Below, piece by piece: positions 55,816-63,975 of a stretch of DNA of 64,000 nt (position 1 is its first letter; the number at the start of each line of letters is the position of its first letter). A program made the position numbers and the translations under genes. The stretch lies in NCBI GenBank assembly GCA_023957475.1, contig JAMLHA010000010.1, forward strand, positions 59,202-123,201, read 5' to 3'. The notes beneath the pieces were generated by a model, which did no database searches, was not told the DNA's origin, and saw nothing but the letters and a program-made list of their open reading frames with translations. The DNA comes from Crocinitomicaceae bacterium. GTDB lineage: Bacteria; Bacteroidota; Bacteroidia; Flavobacteriales_D; Crocinitomicaceae.

Positions 55816-57071
55816 ATCAAACGAAACTATCCTTAGCCAAAAAATGGTTTTTGATTGGATTATTAAATCTAGCAATTGTTGCGTTATATGGTTCATTAAT
55901 GAGGTACAAAATAGCTTTTGATTTTCCTTTTTTTCATCAAAAGTACTTGTTGCATGCTCACTCACATTTTGCATTCTCAGGGTGGATTAGTCATATTATA
56001 TATAGTGGAATTGTATTGGTGATAATGGATCACCTAAAACCCGAACAAATAAAGAAATACAAATACTTAATCAACTTTAACCTTTTTGTCTCCTTTGGCA
56101 TGCTGATTTCCTTTACGATAGTTGGCTACAAATCAATTGCTATCGTTTTTTCATCACTATCGATTGTAATGGCTGTGCTATTTACATTTGCATACTTTGG
56201 GGATAAAAAGTATTTGCCTATAACACATCCATCAAGAAGATGGATATTATCTGGCTTGGCATTAAACATCCTATCAGCATTAGGACCTCTTTATTTAGCA
56301 TATATGATTGTTACAAAAACAATTACTTCAGATTTATATTTAGGTTCACTTTATTATTACTTGCACTTTCAATACAACGGATGGTTTTTCTTTGGTGCTA
56401 TGTCGCTAATCGTTTATGCATTACCAAAAGGATTTCCTAATTTAAATAAGTACTATTGGGTGTTTATTTCAACTGTTATACCTACTTTCTTATTATCAGT
56501 ATTATGGAGTATGCCTCCAATGTGGTTGTATCTATTAACATTGTTTGCTGCACTTTTAGAAATGGGAGTATGGATTTATATGTTATTCAAGTTAGCTCCA
56601 GATTTTAAGAAAATTAAATTTGGCACGCCAAAATGGGTGAATTACATTCTTTACTTTGTCATTTTTGCAATGACTTTAAAATTTGTTCTTCAAACACTTT
56701 CTGTCATCCCATCATTAAGCAGATTGGTTTTTGGTATTCGTCCAATTGTAATTGCATACTTACACCTGGTTTTATTAGGAGTATATAGTCTCTTTATTTT
56801 AGGTTACGGATTTTTAAAAGGTTTTTTACGCCCTACCCCATTTGCAAAAATTGGAGCTATCACCTTTTTTATTGGTGTATTTCTAAATGAACTATTTCTA
56901 GCTATTCAAGGATTTTCTGCTTTTGCATACGTTGTAGTACCTTTTAATAATTATTTTCTGTTTACCGCAGCCTTAATTCTGCTATTAGGAGCGCTATTAT
57001 TGTTTATTTCGCAAATAAAAGCTACAAATCACACCCTATTAAACACTCCTCATCATCCTGATAATGAGTAA
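55812..57071 (+). CDS. Heme-copper-oxidase/NnrS-like 12-helix membrane protein
   Basis: A 419-residue inner-membrane protein with about twelve hydrophobic helices. Three helices carry a His-x4-Gly pattern: HAHSHFAFSGW (about 46-56), HFQYNGWFFFG (about 190) and HLVLLGVYSLF (about 318). These are similar in look to heme-ligand helices of NorB/cbb3 subunit I and of NnrS. It lacks the full set of histidines for a canonical oxidase or NO reductase (no H-V/L-W-V-E plus HH pair). I recall uncharacterised Flavobacteriia proteins with the same HxHSHxAFxGW motif. The four-base overlap with a Crp/Fnr gene and its place before nirK suggest a role in NO handling. A function cannot be assigned. Confidence 0.65.
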   Translation: MNQTKLSLAKKWFLIGLLNLAIVALYGSLMRYKIAFDFPFFHQKYLLHAHSHFAFSGWISHIIYSGIVLVIMDHLKPEQIKKYKYLINFNLFVSFGMLISFTIVGYKSIAIVFSSLSIVMAVLFTFAYFGDKKYLPITHPSRRWILSGLALNILSALGPLYLAYMIVTKTITSDLYLGSLYYYLHFQYNGWFFFGAMSLIVYALPKGFPNLNKYYWVFISTVIPTFLLSVLWSMPPMWLYLLTLFAALLEMGVWIYMLFKLAPDFKKIKFGTPKWVNYILYFVIFAMTLKFVLQTLSVIPSLSRLVFGIRPIVIAYLHLVLLGVYSLFILGYGFLKGFLRPTPFAKIGAITFFIGVFLNELFLAIQGFSAFAYVVVPFNNYFLFTAALILLLGALLLFISQIKATNHTLLNTPHHPDNE

Positions 57072-57151
57072 CATATAAATAATTACGAATTTATTTTCAA
57101 AAACATATAGGATAAAAAGATATTTTTGTCTTTTTTTATAATAATTATTCA

Positions 57152-57159
57152 TATATTTG
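57152..57159 (+). promoter_or_regulatory. Bacteroidota -7 element (TATATTTG) for the porin-nirK unit
   Basis: An exact TAnnTTTG match 28 bases before the porin ATG. A TTTG lies 23 bases upstream (57125-57128), slightly too far for a standard -33. Confidence 0.5.
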
Positions 57160-57187
57160 CAGTGTGATATAACTAAAAACAGTTTAT

Positions 57188-58534
57188 ATGAAACCAATAA
57201 AATTCTCCAAATTAAAATTGTTTCTTTTAACTATAACTTGCTTGCCTCTCCTTTCTAATGCGCAAGACACAATTACAAAAGACAACACTTTTATCATTAG
57301 TGCTCAAATAAGACCAAGAGCCGAAATCAGATCTGGTAATTTTAAACCTGCTGAAAAAGGAAAATACCCAGCGGCTTTAATTAGTCAAAGAACTAGACTA
57401 AAATTCTTTTATGACTACAAAGATATTTTATCTGTAAACATTACTCCACAGATGATTAGTATTTGGGGGCAAGATGGTAACACGCAAGGATCGGGAATAA
57501 ACAATGGATTTGCATTATTTGAAGCGTGGGCAAAGGTACACAGTAGCAAAACAACTTATTTCGCCATTGGTCGCCAAATAATATCTCTTGACGATGAGCG
57601 TTATTTTGGTGAATTAGACTGGGCGCAAGGGGCAAGGGTTCATGACGCTTTATCTTTCCATTGGGAGGCAAAAAAAGTAACTTTGAGAACCTATTTAGCA
57701 TACAATCAAAATTACAAGGCTCTTTATTCTAATAATATAAATAACATTTCTGGAAATCTATATAGCCCAGTTGGAGCAACACCATATAAATGGATGCAAA
57801 CTATCTGGGGGAATTTTAAAATCACAGATATAGATGCTATCAGTTTATTAGCAAGCAACATCGGTTTTCAAACAATGCTAACTCCAAATGATACAGCTAA
57901 GAACTATAACAATCAAACATTTGGTGTAAATTATTTTCACACTGGTGCTAAATGGAATATTAATGCCTCAGCTTATTATCAAATGGGACAAAATGCTGGC
58001 GGTAAGAGAATCAGTGCATACATGGCTGTCCTTGGAGCATCGTATAAATTCAATGATCAATGGAAATTAGGATTTGGAAGTGAGCTTGTTAGTGGAAACA
58101 AAGTAGGTGCAGCTCCAAAATCAGTTAGTAACGTTTTCACTCCTTATTTTATAACTGGTCATAAATTTTATGGACACATGGATTATTATTATGCAGGAAA
58201 TGGACATAAAGATGCTGGTCTATCAGATAACTTTATCTCATTGGGCTACGCACCTTCTCAAAAATGGAGTTTATATTTGAATATTCACCAATTTTTAGCT
58301 CCTTACGGTGTTAATAATGGAATAAAAGACCTATCAATCAACTTGGGACAAGAATTTGACTTAGGTTTTAACGTAAAAATTAATAAATTTGTAAAAATAT
58401 ATGGCGGTTACTCACTTTATATGACTACACCAACAGTAAACAACTTAAAAGGAAGTATTAATCCAAGAGGAGATCAACACTGGGGATGGGTAACATTGGA
58501 CATAACTCCCGTATTTTTAAACCTTAAACATTAA
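57188..58534 (+). CDS. Alginate-export-type outer-membrane porin
   Basis: A 448-residue outer-membrane barrel. The signal peptide ends near SNAQ (residue 26). The mature N-terminus IISAQIRPRAEIRSGNFKPA and QRTRLKFFYDYKDILSVNITPQ, then FAIGRQIISLDDERYFGELDW and the C-terminal VTLDITPVFLNLKH, match the Alginate_exp porin domain (Bacteroidota set). The domain name does not imply alginate; in this phylum these genes commonly accompany respiratory or anion-using clusters. It lies 33 bases upstream of nirK with one promoter ahead, so it may pass nitrite across the outer membrane; that is inference from position. Confidence 0.82.
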   Translation: MKPIKFSKLKLFLLTITCLPLLSNAQDTITKDNTFIISAQIRPRAEIRSGNFKPAEKGKYPAALISQRTRLKFFYDYKDILSVNITPQMISIWGQDGNTQGSGINNGFALFEAWAKVHSSKTTYFAIGRQIISLDDERYFGELDWAQGARVHDALSFHWEAKKVTLRTYLAYNQNYKALYSNNINNISGNLYSPVGATPYKWMQTIWGNFKITDIDAISLLASNIGFQTMLTPNDTAKNYNNQTFGVNYFHTGAKWNINASAYYQMGQNAGGKRISAYMAVLGASYKFNDQWKLGFGSELVSGNKVGAAPKSVSNVFTPYFITGHKFYGHMDYYYAGNGHKDAGLSDNFISLGYAPSQKWSLYLNIHQFLAPYGVNNGIKDLSINLGQEFDLGFNVKINKFVKIYGGYSLYMTTPTVNNLKGSINPRGDQHWGWVTLDITPVFLNLKH

Positions 58535-58567
58535 ATTTTAAATAATAATCAATAAAAACAAATCATC

Positions 58568-59608
58568 ATGACAAAAAAAGCAATTTTATTTGGTCTAGCT
58601 TTGCCACTCATGCTAGCAGCATGTAAGAGCAAAACTGAAGGTGGAGATACTTCGTCTTCTCAGAAAGGAACTGCAGCAATTGATATGGTTGCTGAAGGAG
58701 AGCCTATCAAGTTGGAATTAACACCAGCTCCTAATGTACCTGCTCCTGTTGGAAACAGAGCTCCTAAAAAAGTAATTGTTCATTTGCTTACAGAGGAAAT
58801 TGAAGCAGAAATAGCTGACGGACAGAAATATACATTCTGGACATTTAACCAAGTCCCTGGTAGTTTCATTCGTGTACGTGAAGGTGATGAGGTAGAATTA
58901 CACTTAGAAAATGCTTCTAACAGTGTAATGCCACACAACATTGACTTACACGCTGTAAATGGACCTGGTGGTGGTGCTGAAGCAACTTTTGCTGCGCCTG
59001 GTAAAGAAGCTGTTTTCACATTTAAAGCTTTAAACCCTGGTCTTTACGTTTACCACTGTGCTGCACCTCCCGTACCAATGCACATCGGAAATGGAATGTA
59101 CGGTTTGATTTTAGTTGAACCAGAAGGAGGTTTAAAACCAGTTGATCGTGAATACTACATCATGCAAGGTGAATTCTATACAAAAGCTGGAGCAGCAGGT
59201 GTTTTAGAATTTGACAATGATAAAGCTATGGCCGAAAATCCTGATTACGTTTTATTCAACGGTAAAAAAGGATCTATGCTAGGAGCGAATATGTTGGAAG
59301 CAAAAGTTGGTGAAACAATCCGTTTGTTTGTTGGTAACGGTGGACCCAACTTAGTGTCTTCTTTCCACGTAATTGGAGAGATTTTTGACAATGTTTACTT
59401 AGAGGGTGGTACAACTGTATCTCACAACGTTCAAACTACAATAATTCCTGCTGGTGGTGCTGCTATCGTAGAATTTAAAGTTGAAGTACCTGGTGAATAC
59501 AACATCGTTGACCACTCATTGTCTCGTACTTTCAACAAAGGTGCTTTAGGTAAAATTAAAGTTACAGGTGAAGAAAATCCTAAAGTATTTAAAAAAGGAG
59601 GTCACTAA
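58568..59608 (+). CDS. nirK: Copper-containing nitrite reductase (lipoprotein)
   Basis: A 346-residue enzyme that reduces nitrite to nitric oxide. Two cupredoxin domains are present. Type 1 copper ligands are His123, Cys164, His172 and Met177 ([24 protein letters not shown]). Type 2 ligands are His128, His163 and His316 (NIVDHSL). The catalytic pair Asp126 and His267 is intact. A lipoprotein signal ends LMLAAC (Cys19), so the enzyme should be membrane-tethered in the periplasm, not soluble. It is the centre of a co-directional run porin-nirK-SUMF1-like-sco, with 14 bases to the next gene. Confidence 0.96.
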   Translation: MTKKAILFGLALPLMLAACKSKTEGGDTSSSQKGTAAIDMVAEGEPIKLELTPAPNVPAPVGNRAPKKVIVHLLTEEIEAEIADGQKYTFWTFNQVPGSFIRVREGDEVELHLENASNSVMPHNIDLHAVNGPGGGAEATFAAPGKEAVFTFKALNPGLYVYHCAAPPVPMHIGNGMYGLILVEPEGGLKPVDREYYIMQGEFYTKAGAAGVLEFDNDKAMAENPDYVLFNGKKGSMLGANMLEAKVGETIRLFVGNGGPNLVSSFHVIGEIFDNVYLEGGTTVSHNVQTTIIPAGGAAIVEFKVEVPGEYNIVDHSLSRTFNKGALGKIKVTGEENPKVFKKGGH

Positions 59609-59622
59609 TAAAATAAATTAAC

Positions 59623-60474
59623 ATGAGATTAAAGATTGCATATAACCTTTTTTTCATTCTATGTGCAATTGGCACAGGTTCCTGTACCAAACAGGAACCT
59701 GTACCATCTCTTAACAATCATTCTTCTCATCAAGAACTAAGTCAAGAGATCGTACCAATTGAAAGCAATGTAAAAATGGTAGAAATTACAGGAGGTAAAT
59801 ACCTCCCATTTTATAGTGCCGACGATTCATTGGTTGCCGTAAATTCTTTCTTAATTGATGAGCGTCCAGTAACCAATCTGGAATTTTTAAACTTTATAAA
59901 AGCCAATCCTAGTTGGAGAAAAAGCAATGTTAAAAGAATTTTTGCTGATAGCACCTATTTAAGAGATTGGGTTAGTGATACAGTTTTACCAATAAATAGT
60001 AAACCAGATGCACCTGTTTGTTTTGTTTCTTGGTTTGCTGCCAAAGCATACGCAAATGCTGTTGGTAAAAGATTACCAAAATTGGATGAATGGGAGTTTG
60101 TTGCAATGGCTGATGAAGAAATGCCAAATGCAAGAGAAAAAAGCACTTATTCAAACGCTATTCTAAATCTTTATTTAATTAAAGATAGGCAATACAATGC
60201 AGTTCAACAATCTAAACCAAACTATTGGGGTGTTTACAATATGTTTGATTTAATATGGGAATGGACTGATGATTTTAACTCTGTTCTTGTTTCAGGTGAA
60301 TCACGAGCTGGAGAATACGGTGACAATAATTTGGTGTGTGCTGCAGGTGCAACCAATGCTACCGATGTTTTGAACTATGCTGCATTTATGCGTTTTGGGT
60401 TTAGAACAAGTTTAAAAGCTAATTATACCATCAGTAACTTAGGTTTCAGATGTGCTCAAGATATAACTAAATAA
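59623..60474 (+). CDS. SUMF1/formylglycine-generating-enzyme-like lipoprotein lacking one catalytic cysteine
   Basis: A 283-residue protein with a lipoprotein signal (GTGSC, Cys21) and a SUMF1 fold: VEITGGKYLPFYSADD, FLIDERPVTNLEFLNFIKAN, PVCFVSWFAAKAYANAVGKR, IWEWTDDFNS and NLGFRCAQD. True formylglycine-generating enzymes have two copper-binding cysteines spaced C-x4-C. Here the first aligns with Cys239 in NLVCAAGA, while the second position is Thr (residue 244). Sulfatase activation is therefore unlikely, and no sulfatase lies nearby. It lies 14 bases behind nirK and 7 bases before sco. A role in NirK assembly, copper loading or electron transfer is inferred from context. Confidence 0.85.
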   Translation: MRLKIAYNLFFILCAIGTGSCTKQEPVPSLNNHSSHQELSQEIVPIESNVKMVEITGGKYLPFYSADDSLVAVNSFLIDERPVTNLEFLNFIKANPSWRKSNVKRIFADSTYLRDWVSDTVLPINSKPDAPVCFVSWFAAKAYANAVGKRLPKLDEWEFVAMADEEMPNAREKSTYSNAILNLYLIKDRQYNAVQQSKPNYWGVYNMFDLIWEWTDDFNSVLVSGESRAGEYGDNNLVCAAGATNATDVLNYAAFMRFGFRTSLKANYTISNLGFRCAQDITK

Positions 60475-60481
60475 ACTGGCT

Positions 60482-61063
60482 ATGAAGAAATTATTTCTAT
60501 TTTTATTTACGCTTATTCTTCTTGTTTCTTGCAAAGAACAAGCTAAGATAGTAGATGAATTACCTTCTGATTCTATTTTCAATTTGACCTCTAATTGGCA
60601 AAATCAAAATGGAGAAACATTAAAATTAGCTAACCTAAGAGGAAAGACGATGGTTGTTGTAATGATTTACACAACATGTAAAACTGCATGCCCAGTATTA
60701 GTTGCTGATATGAAGAAAATTGAACAAGAGATTGCACCTCAGAATTTAAAAGAAGTGTCACTTGTATTAGTTTCTATTGATCCAGAACACGATACTCCTG
60801 AGGTATTAAAAGAATTTGCAGAAGTTAGAAAGATGACAGAACCTCATTGGGTGTTTTTAAGAAGTGATGAACAAGCAACACAAGAATTTGCTAATGTACT
60901 CTCAATGAAATACAAAAAAATATCCCCGGTTGATTTTTCTCATTCAAACATTATAACTATTTTCAATCCTAACGGGGAACTAATACAACAAGAGGAAGGT
61001 CTAGTTATTCATTCTAAAAAAATAGCTACAAAAGTAAATGAACTAGTAGCTCAAAATAAATAA
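60482..61063 (+). CDS. SCO1/SenC family copper chaperone lipoprotein
   Basis: A 193-residue thioredoxin-fold protein with a lipoprotein signal (LILLVSC, Cys17). The copper site is complete: Cys66 and Cys70 in TTCKTACPVL and His154 in DFSHSNIIT. Family members deliver copper to the CuA site of cytochrome oxidase or to other periplasmic copper enzymes. Directly behind nirK and the SUMF1-like gene, the likely client is NirK. It is the last gene of the run, followed after 33 bases by the Rrf2 gene. Confidence 0.92.
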   Translation: MKKLFLFLFTLILLVSCKEQAKIVDELPSDSIFNLTSNWQNQNGETLKLANLRGKTMVVVMIYTTCKTACPVLVADMKKIEQEIAPQNLKEVSLVLVSIDPEHDTPEVLKEFAEVRKMTEPHWVFLRSDEQATQEFANVLSMKYKKISPVDFSHSNIITIFNPNGELIQQEEGLVIHSKKIATKVNELVAQNK

Positions 61064-61096
61064 CTACTATAAAAATTAACTATTTAAAAAGAAATT

Positions 61097-61546
61097 ATGT
61101 TTTCAAAGTCAACGGAATATGCATTAAGAGCAACTATATACATTGCCTTAAAATCTTCTGAAGAAAAGAAGATTAGCATTGTTTCTATTGCTAAAGGAAT
61201 CAATGCTCCACAATCATTTACTGCTAAAATATTACAAAATCTAACAAATAAGAAAAATGGATTCATTTCATCCACTCCTGGTCCTTCTGGTGGCTTTTTT
61301 ATAAAAAAAGAAGCTCGCAAACTTCCTATCTATAGAGTTGTAGAAGCAATGGGCGAAAGTGATGTTATTGAAGATTGTATTTTAGGATTTCCGACATGTA
61401 GTGATGAAACTCCTTGTTCCATGCACAAAGCTTATAAGCCTATAAAAATGGATTTATTAAAGATTTTACACGACACAACTATAGATGATTTAGCAAATGC
61501 CAAGGATTCTTTGCTCAGATCTGGATTTGTATCATTTGATTTTTAA
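61097..61546 (+). CDS. Rrf2 family regulator with three cysteines (NsrR/IscR-like)
   Basis: A 149-residue winged-helix regulator. The N-terminus MFSKSTEYALRATIYIAL and the SIAKGINAPQSFTAKILQ recognition helix are typical. Cys94, Cys101 and Cys107 (DCILGFPTC, then SDETPC) give C-x6-C-x5-C, close to the cluster ligands of IscR (x5, x5) and NsrR (x4, x5). An Fe-S cluster that senses NO is therefore likely. The position between the nirK run and a convergent truncated hemoglobin gene (3 bases apart) supports control of NO-related genes. Confidence 0.9.
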   Translation: MFSKSTEYALRATIYIALKSSEEKKISIVSIAKGINAPQSFTAKILQNLTNKKNGFISSTPGPSGGFFIKKEARKLPIYRVVEAMGESDVIEDCILGFPTCSDETPCSMHKAYKPIKMDLLKILHDTTIDDLANAKDSLLRSGFVSFDF

Positions 61547-61549
61547 GCT

Positions 61550-61933
61550 TTACTTTTCAATATTTTTTTGCATGTGCTCTGCTATTGACCTTGCATGAGT
61601 TTTCATTTTGTTGGCATTTGCTCCAATAAAATATTCGTCAATTGTTTCTTCAAAAAGTGATGTCCATTTATAAAAATGAAAATCTTGTGTTTTATGAATA
61701 ATATGTATGTTTCGGTGACTTTCTAATGGATTTCCCTCATAGTTTCCGCTAAAGAATAAAACATTTTCCCAAAAATCACACATGTGAGGAATGTGCTTAT
61801 TCCAATCTATTCGAATAACTTCATTAAAGAAAACTGAAAGCTGTTCATCATTATTAACTTTACTGTAAAAATTAACAACTACTTTTTCAATATCTTTTCT
61901 TTTCTTTAAATCTCTTTTCATATACAGAAACAA
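61550..61933 (-). CDS. Group III truncated hemoglobin
   Basis: The 127-residue product (or 123, if it starts at the internal MKRDLKKRKD) has the 2-on-2 globin pattern of group III: DIEKVVVNFYSKVNNDEQLS, FWENVLFFSGNYEGNP and HFYKWTSLFEETIDEYFIG. Members bind O2 and NO and are linked to NO detoxification or nitrosative stress. It converges on the Rrf2 gene with only three bases between stops and follows the cytochrome c gene on the minus strand, from which it is separated by a strong terminator, so it probably has its own promoter. A direct partner of the NirK system by location. Confidence 0.9.
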   Translation of the reverse strand: MFLYMKRDLKKRKDIEKVVVNFYSKVNNDEQLSVFFNEVIRIDWNKHIPHMCDFWENVLFFSGNYEGNPLESHRNIHIIHKTQDFHFYKWTSLFEETIDEYFIGANANKMKTHARSIAEHMQKNIEK

Positions 61934-61962
61934 ACTTTTGGATACTACAATATTATAAAAAA

Positions 61963-61994
61963 GAAATGAGTTTGATAGTAATCAAACTCATTTC
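61963..61994 (-). terminator. Rho-independent terminator after the cytochrome c gene
   Basis: Perfect 14-bp stem starting GAAATGAGTTTGAT (61963-61976 with 61981-61994) with a four-base loop, followed on the minus strand by a T run. One of the strongest terminators in the window. Confidence 0.9.
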
Positions 61995-62018
61995 CACATA
62001 AATTTATGCTAAAACGTA

Positions 62019-62510
62019 TTATTTCGCACCATCAATTTTTCTCATGTACTCAAGAATTTCTCTTGCTTCTTGATCTGCTAAATTTTGATCTGGCATACGA
62101 ACCATACACAATTCCAATTGCTCTTGTAAAGCTGGATCTTTATCCAACATCGCATCTGGGTTTGTAATAAAGTTCATAATCCAATGCGGTGTTCTTCTAT
62201 TTGTCAAATCTTTCCATCCTGGCCCAACTAATCTCTCTTCAGTAATTTTATGACAAGAGAAACATTTTGTTTGAGAAATAGATTCTCCTTTTGTTGCCAT
62301 AGCTGCATCCAATCCTGAGATTTGAAGATTATTTTCATCAAATTTACCTTCACCTCTGTGTGGGTCATAATCAGCAACATCTGCTTCTTCTGATTCATTA
62401 TTAGTAGTTGATTGTTCAGTGGCTGCATCTGCTGGTTTAGTTTCTCCACCACATGAAGCAAATAAAAATGCTGCTCCAAACATTAATCCAAAAACAAATT
62501 TCTTCTTCAT
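62019..62510 (-). CDS. Monoheme cytochrome c lipoprotein
   Basis: A 163-residue protein with a lipoprotein signal (FLFASC, Cys20). An acidic linker rich in Ala, Thr and Glu follows, then a class I cytochrome c domain. Heme is bound at Cys83-Cys86-His87 (CFSCH), and the sixth ligand is probably Met139 (VRMPD). GPGWKDLTNRRTPHWI lies between them. It is lipid-anchored in the same compartment as NirK and is a good candidate electron donor to it, although transcribed in the opposite direction from its own promoter. A 14-base palindrome lies upstream. Confidence 0.9.
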   Translation of the reverse strand: MKKKFVFGLMFGAAFLFASCGGETKPADAATEQSTTNNESEEADVADYDPHRGEGKFDENNLQISGLDAAMATKGESISQTKCFSCHKITEERLVGPGWKDLTNRRTPHWIMNFITNPDAMLDKDPALQEQLELCMVRMPDQNLADQEAREILEYMRKIDGAK

Positions 62511-62534
62511 AAAATTAAAATTTAATTATTTGTA

Positions 62535-62542
62535 CAAAGATA
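62535..62542 (-). promoter_or_regulatory. Bacteroidota -7 element (TATCTTTG) for the cytochrome c gene
   Basis: An exact TAnnTTTG match on the minus strand, 25 bases upstream of the start at 62510. Confidence 0.5.
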
Positions 62543-62564
62543 ATTACATTTAATGAATTAATAC

Positions 62565-62589
62565 ATGACAAATGTCATAAAATTGTCAT
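62565..62589. promoter_or_regulatory. Candidate operator: palindrome ATGACA-AA-TGTCAT plus a third half-site
   Basis: Perfect 6-bp arms at 62565-62570 and 62573-62578, and a further TGTCAT at 62584-62589, exactly 11 bases (one helical turn) after the second arm. The array covers and lies upstream of the -33 region of the cytochrome c promoter, a natural place for an activator or repressor. Confidence 0.5.
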
Positions 62590-62596
62590 CTAAACA

Positions 62597-62833
62597 TCAA
62601 AAAAGAAAATGTTTTTCCAATTCTACAGGTAAAATCACAAAAGGATTCTCACAATTTAACATATCCATTATCCTTAGCATTTCTGGATATTGTTGCGCCT
62701 TTACATGATGAACAAATGGCTTATCACCTATCCATGATAGCTCAATAAATTCTTTGTCAGAAAGAATTTTATAATAGACTTTTCTTCCATTCATCATTCT
62801 ATACTGAGGAAAGTCATTAACTTTGTTATTCAT
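62597..62833 (-). CDS. Small conserved protein of unknown function
   Basis: About 78 residues starting MNNKVNDFPQYRMMNG. The frame is open to an earlier ATG (62878), but that would run 37 bases into the divergent gene at 62842, and the shorter form matches a family of ~80-residue Bacteroidota proteins I recall with the same MNNK-NDFPQYR opening. The pattern is short strand-strand-helix (VYYKILSDKEFIELSWIG; LRIMDMLNC). No signal peptide, no known function. It is divergent from the helical protein gene, and 86 bases separate it from the cytochrome c gene. Confidence 0.7.
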   Translation of the reverse strand: MNNKVNDFPQYRMMNGRKVYYKILSDKEFIELSWIGDKPFVHHVKAQQYPEMLRIMDMLNCENPFVILPVELEKHFLF

Positions 62834-62841
62834 TCTATTGT

Positions 62842-63225
62842 ATGAAAAATTTGCAATATATACATCAACATCTTGCAACGTTATTAGAACAACAAATGTA
62901 TGAAAAGGTTCTCACATCTGTTGTATCATTTCCCGATTTTGAAAAGGATATTGCTTTATTATACATAAAACTTTATTGTGAATTAGAGTTAAATCGTATT
63001 GAACAAGCGCTTGTTACTATTAAAACCGCTTGTAAAAAGCATCCAAAAAACACGTTGTTAAAGCAACTTAAAAATCAATTAAAAGATGAGGTTATTAATC
63101 CCAATCCTTTATCTGATACCATTGATCAATTCATAGATTTTTATACTAATTTAGAGGCATTACCCAAAGGAAAAGAATTTGATAAATTCCTTGATTTCAT
63201 CATCAACAAACCATTTATAAAATGA
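62842..63225 (+). CDS. Helical protein of unknown function, overlapping nth
   Basis: A 127-residue all-helical cytoplasmic protein (YIHQHLATLLEQQMYEKVLT; YCELELNRIEQALVTIKTAC). The middle helices are spaced like one or two TPR units. I recognise no family. Its last four bases overlap the start of the endonuclease III gene (ATGA), so the two are translationally coupled. Whether it works with the nuclease is unknown. The start lies 8 bases from the divergent small gene. Confidence 0.7.
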   Translation: MKNLQYIHQHLATLLEQQMYEKVLTSVVSFPDFEKDIALLYIKLYCELELNRIEQALVTIKTACKKHPKNTLLKQLKNQLKDEVINPNPLSDTIDQFIDFYTNLEALPKGKEFDKFLDFIINKPFIK

Positions 63226-63866
63226 CAAAAAAAGAAAAAGCAAAATACATTATGACTGAATTGGAAAAATTATACCCAACAACACCAATTCCTCTTGATC
63301 ATACCGATGCTTACACCTTACTCATTGCAGTATTGTTATCTGCACAATGTACCGATGTAAGAGTTAACCAAATCACTCCAATTCTATTTAAAAGAGCCAA
63401 CAATCCTTATGACATGATCAAGCTTTCTGTAGAAGAAATCAAAGAAATTATTCGCCCATGTGGATTGTCACCCAGAAAATCTCAAGCAATTTATGATTTA
63501 TCACATCTCATCATTAATCACCACAATGGTGAAGTACCTCAATCGTTTGAGGAATTAGAAAAACTACCAGGTGTTGGACATAAAACAGCGTCAGTTGTCA
63601 TGTCGCAAGCCTTTGGTTACCCTGCTTTTCCTGTTGACACTCACATTCATCGTTTATTAACGCGATGGGGAATTACCAATGGAAAAAGTGTGGAACAAAC
63701 CGAAAAAGATGCTAAGCAAATCTTTCCTAAGGAAACATGGAACAAACTCCATCTACAAATTATTTTTTATGGCCGTGAATTCTCTCCTGCCCGAAGCCCC
63801 AAATTTGAAAAAGATTTTATCACAAGAACAATTGGCACAAAAGTTGCAATTGCTGAATTAATATAA
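63222..63866 (+). CDS. nth: Endonuclease III-type DNA glycosylase without Fe-S cluster ligands
   Basis: A 214-residue HhH-GPD base-excision enzyme removing oxidised pyrimidines. The helix-hairpin-helix LPGVGHKTASVV contains catalytic Lys121, and FPVDTHIHR contains Asp139. LLSAQCTDVRVNQ is the conserved intercalating region. In E. coli Nth the C-terminus binds [4Fe-4S] through C-x6-C-x2-C-x5-C. Here that region reads YGREFSPARSPKFEKDFITR, with no cysteines at all, so the cluster is lost. Length and other motifs are normal, so the enzyme is likely active. It overlaps the upstream helical-protein gene by four bases and is followed by the palindromic repeat. Confidence 0.93.
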   Translation: MTKKEKAKYIMTELEKLYPTTPIPLDHTDAYTLLIAVLLSAQCTDVRVNQITPILFKRANNPYDMIKLSVEEIKEIIRPCGLSPRKSQAIYDLSHLIINHHNGEVPQSFEELEKLPGVGHKTASVVMSQAFGYPAFPVDTHIHRLLTRWGITNGKSVEQTEKDAKQIFPKETWNKLHLQIIFYGREFSPARSPKFEKDFITRTIGTKVAIAELI

Positions 63867-63907
63867 TTAACCTGAATTCGATATAAAATTTCATTCAGGT
63901 TAAATTA
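63867..63907 (+). repeat. Palindromic interspersed repeat, copy 2 (terminator-like)
   Basis: Perfect 11-bp arms TTAACCTGAAT and ATTCAGGTTAA (63867-63877 with 63893-63903) with a 15-base loop, beginning at the nth stop. The part 63869-63907 is identical at 34 of 39 positions to copy 1 after recQ (13480-13518), in the same orientation. Confidence 0.75.
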
Positions 63908-63975
63908 GCCTATTGTGCATTTGTAAAACAAAAAAACAGCACATTACACATAATTGCTTTATAATAAATTAATTA

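Noticed and set aside
62834..62878. Upstream ATG for the small protein gene at 62597
   Set aside because: It would overlap the divergent gene at 62842; the internal ATG at 62833 matches the recalled family start.
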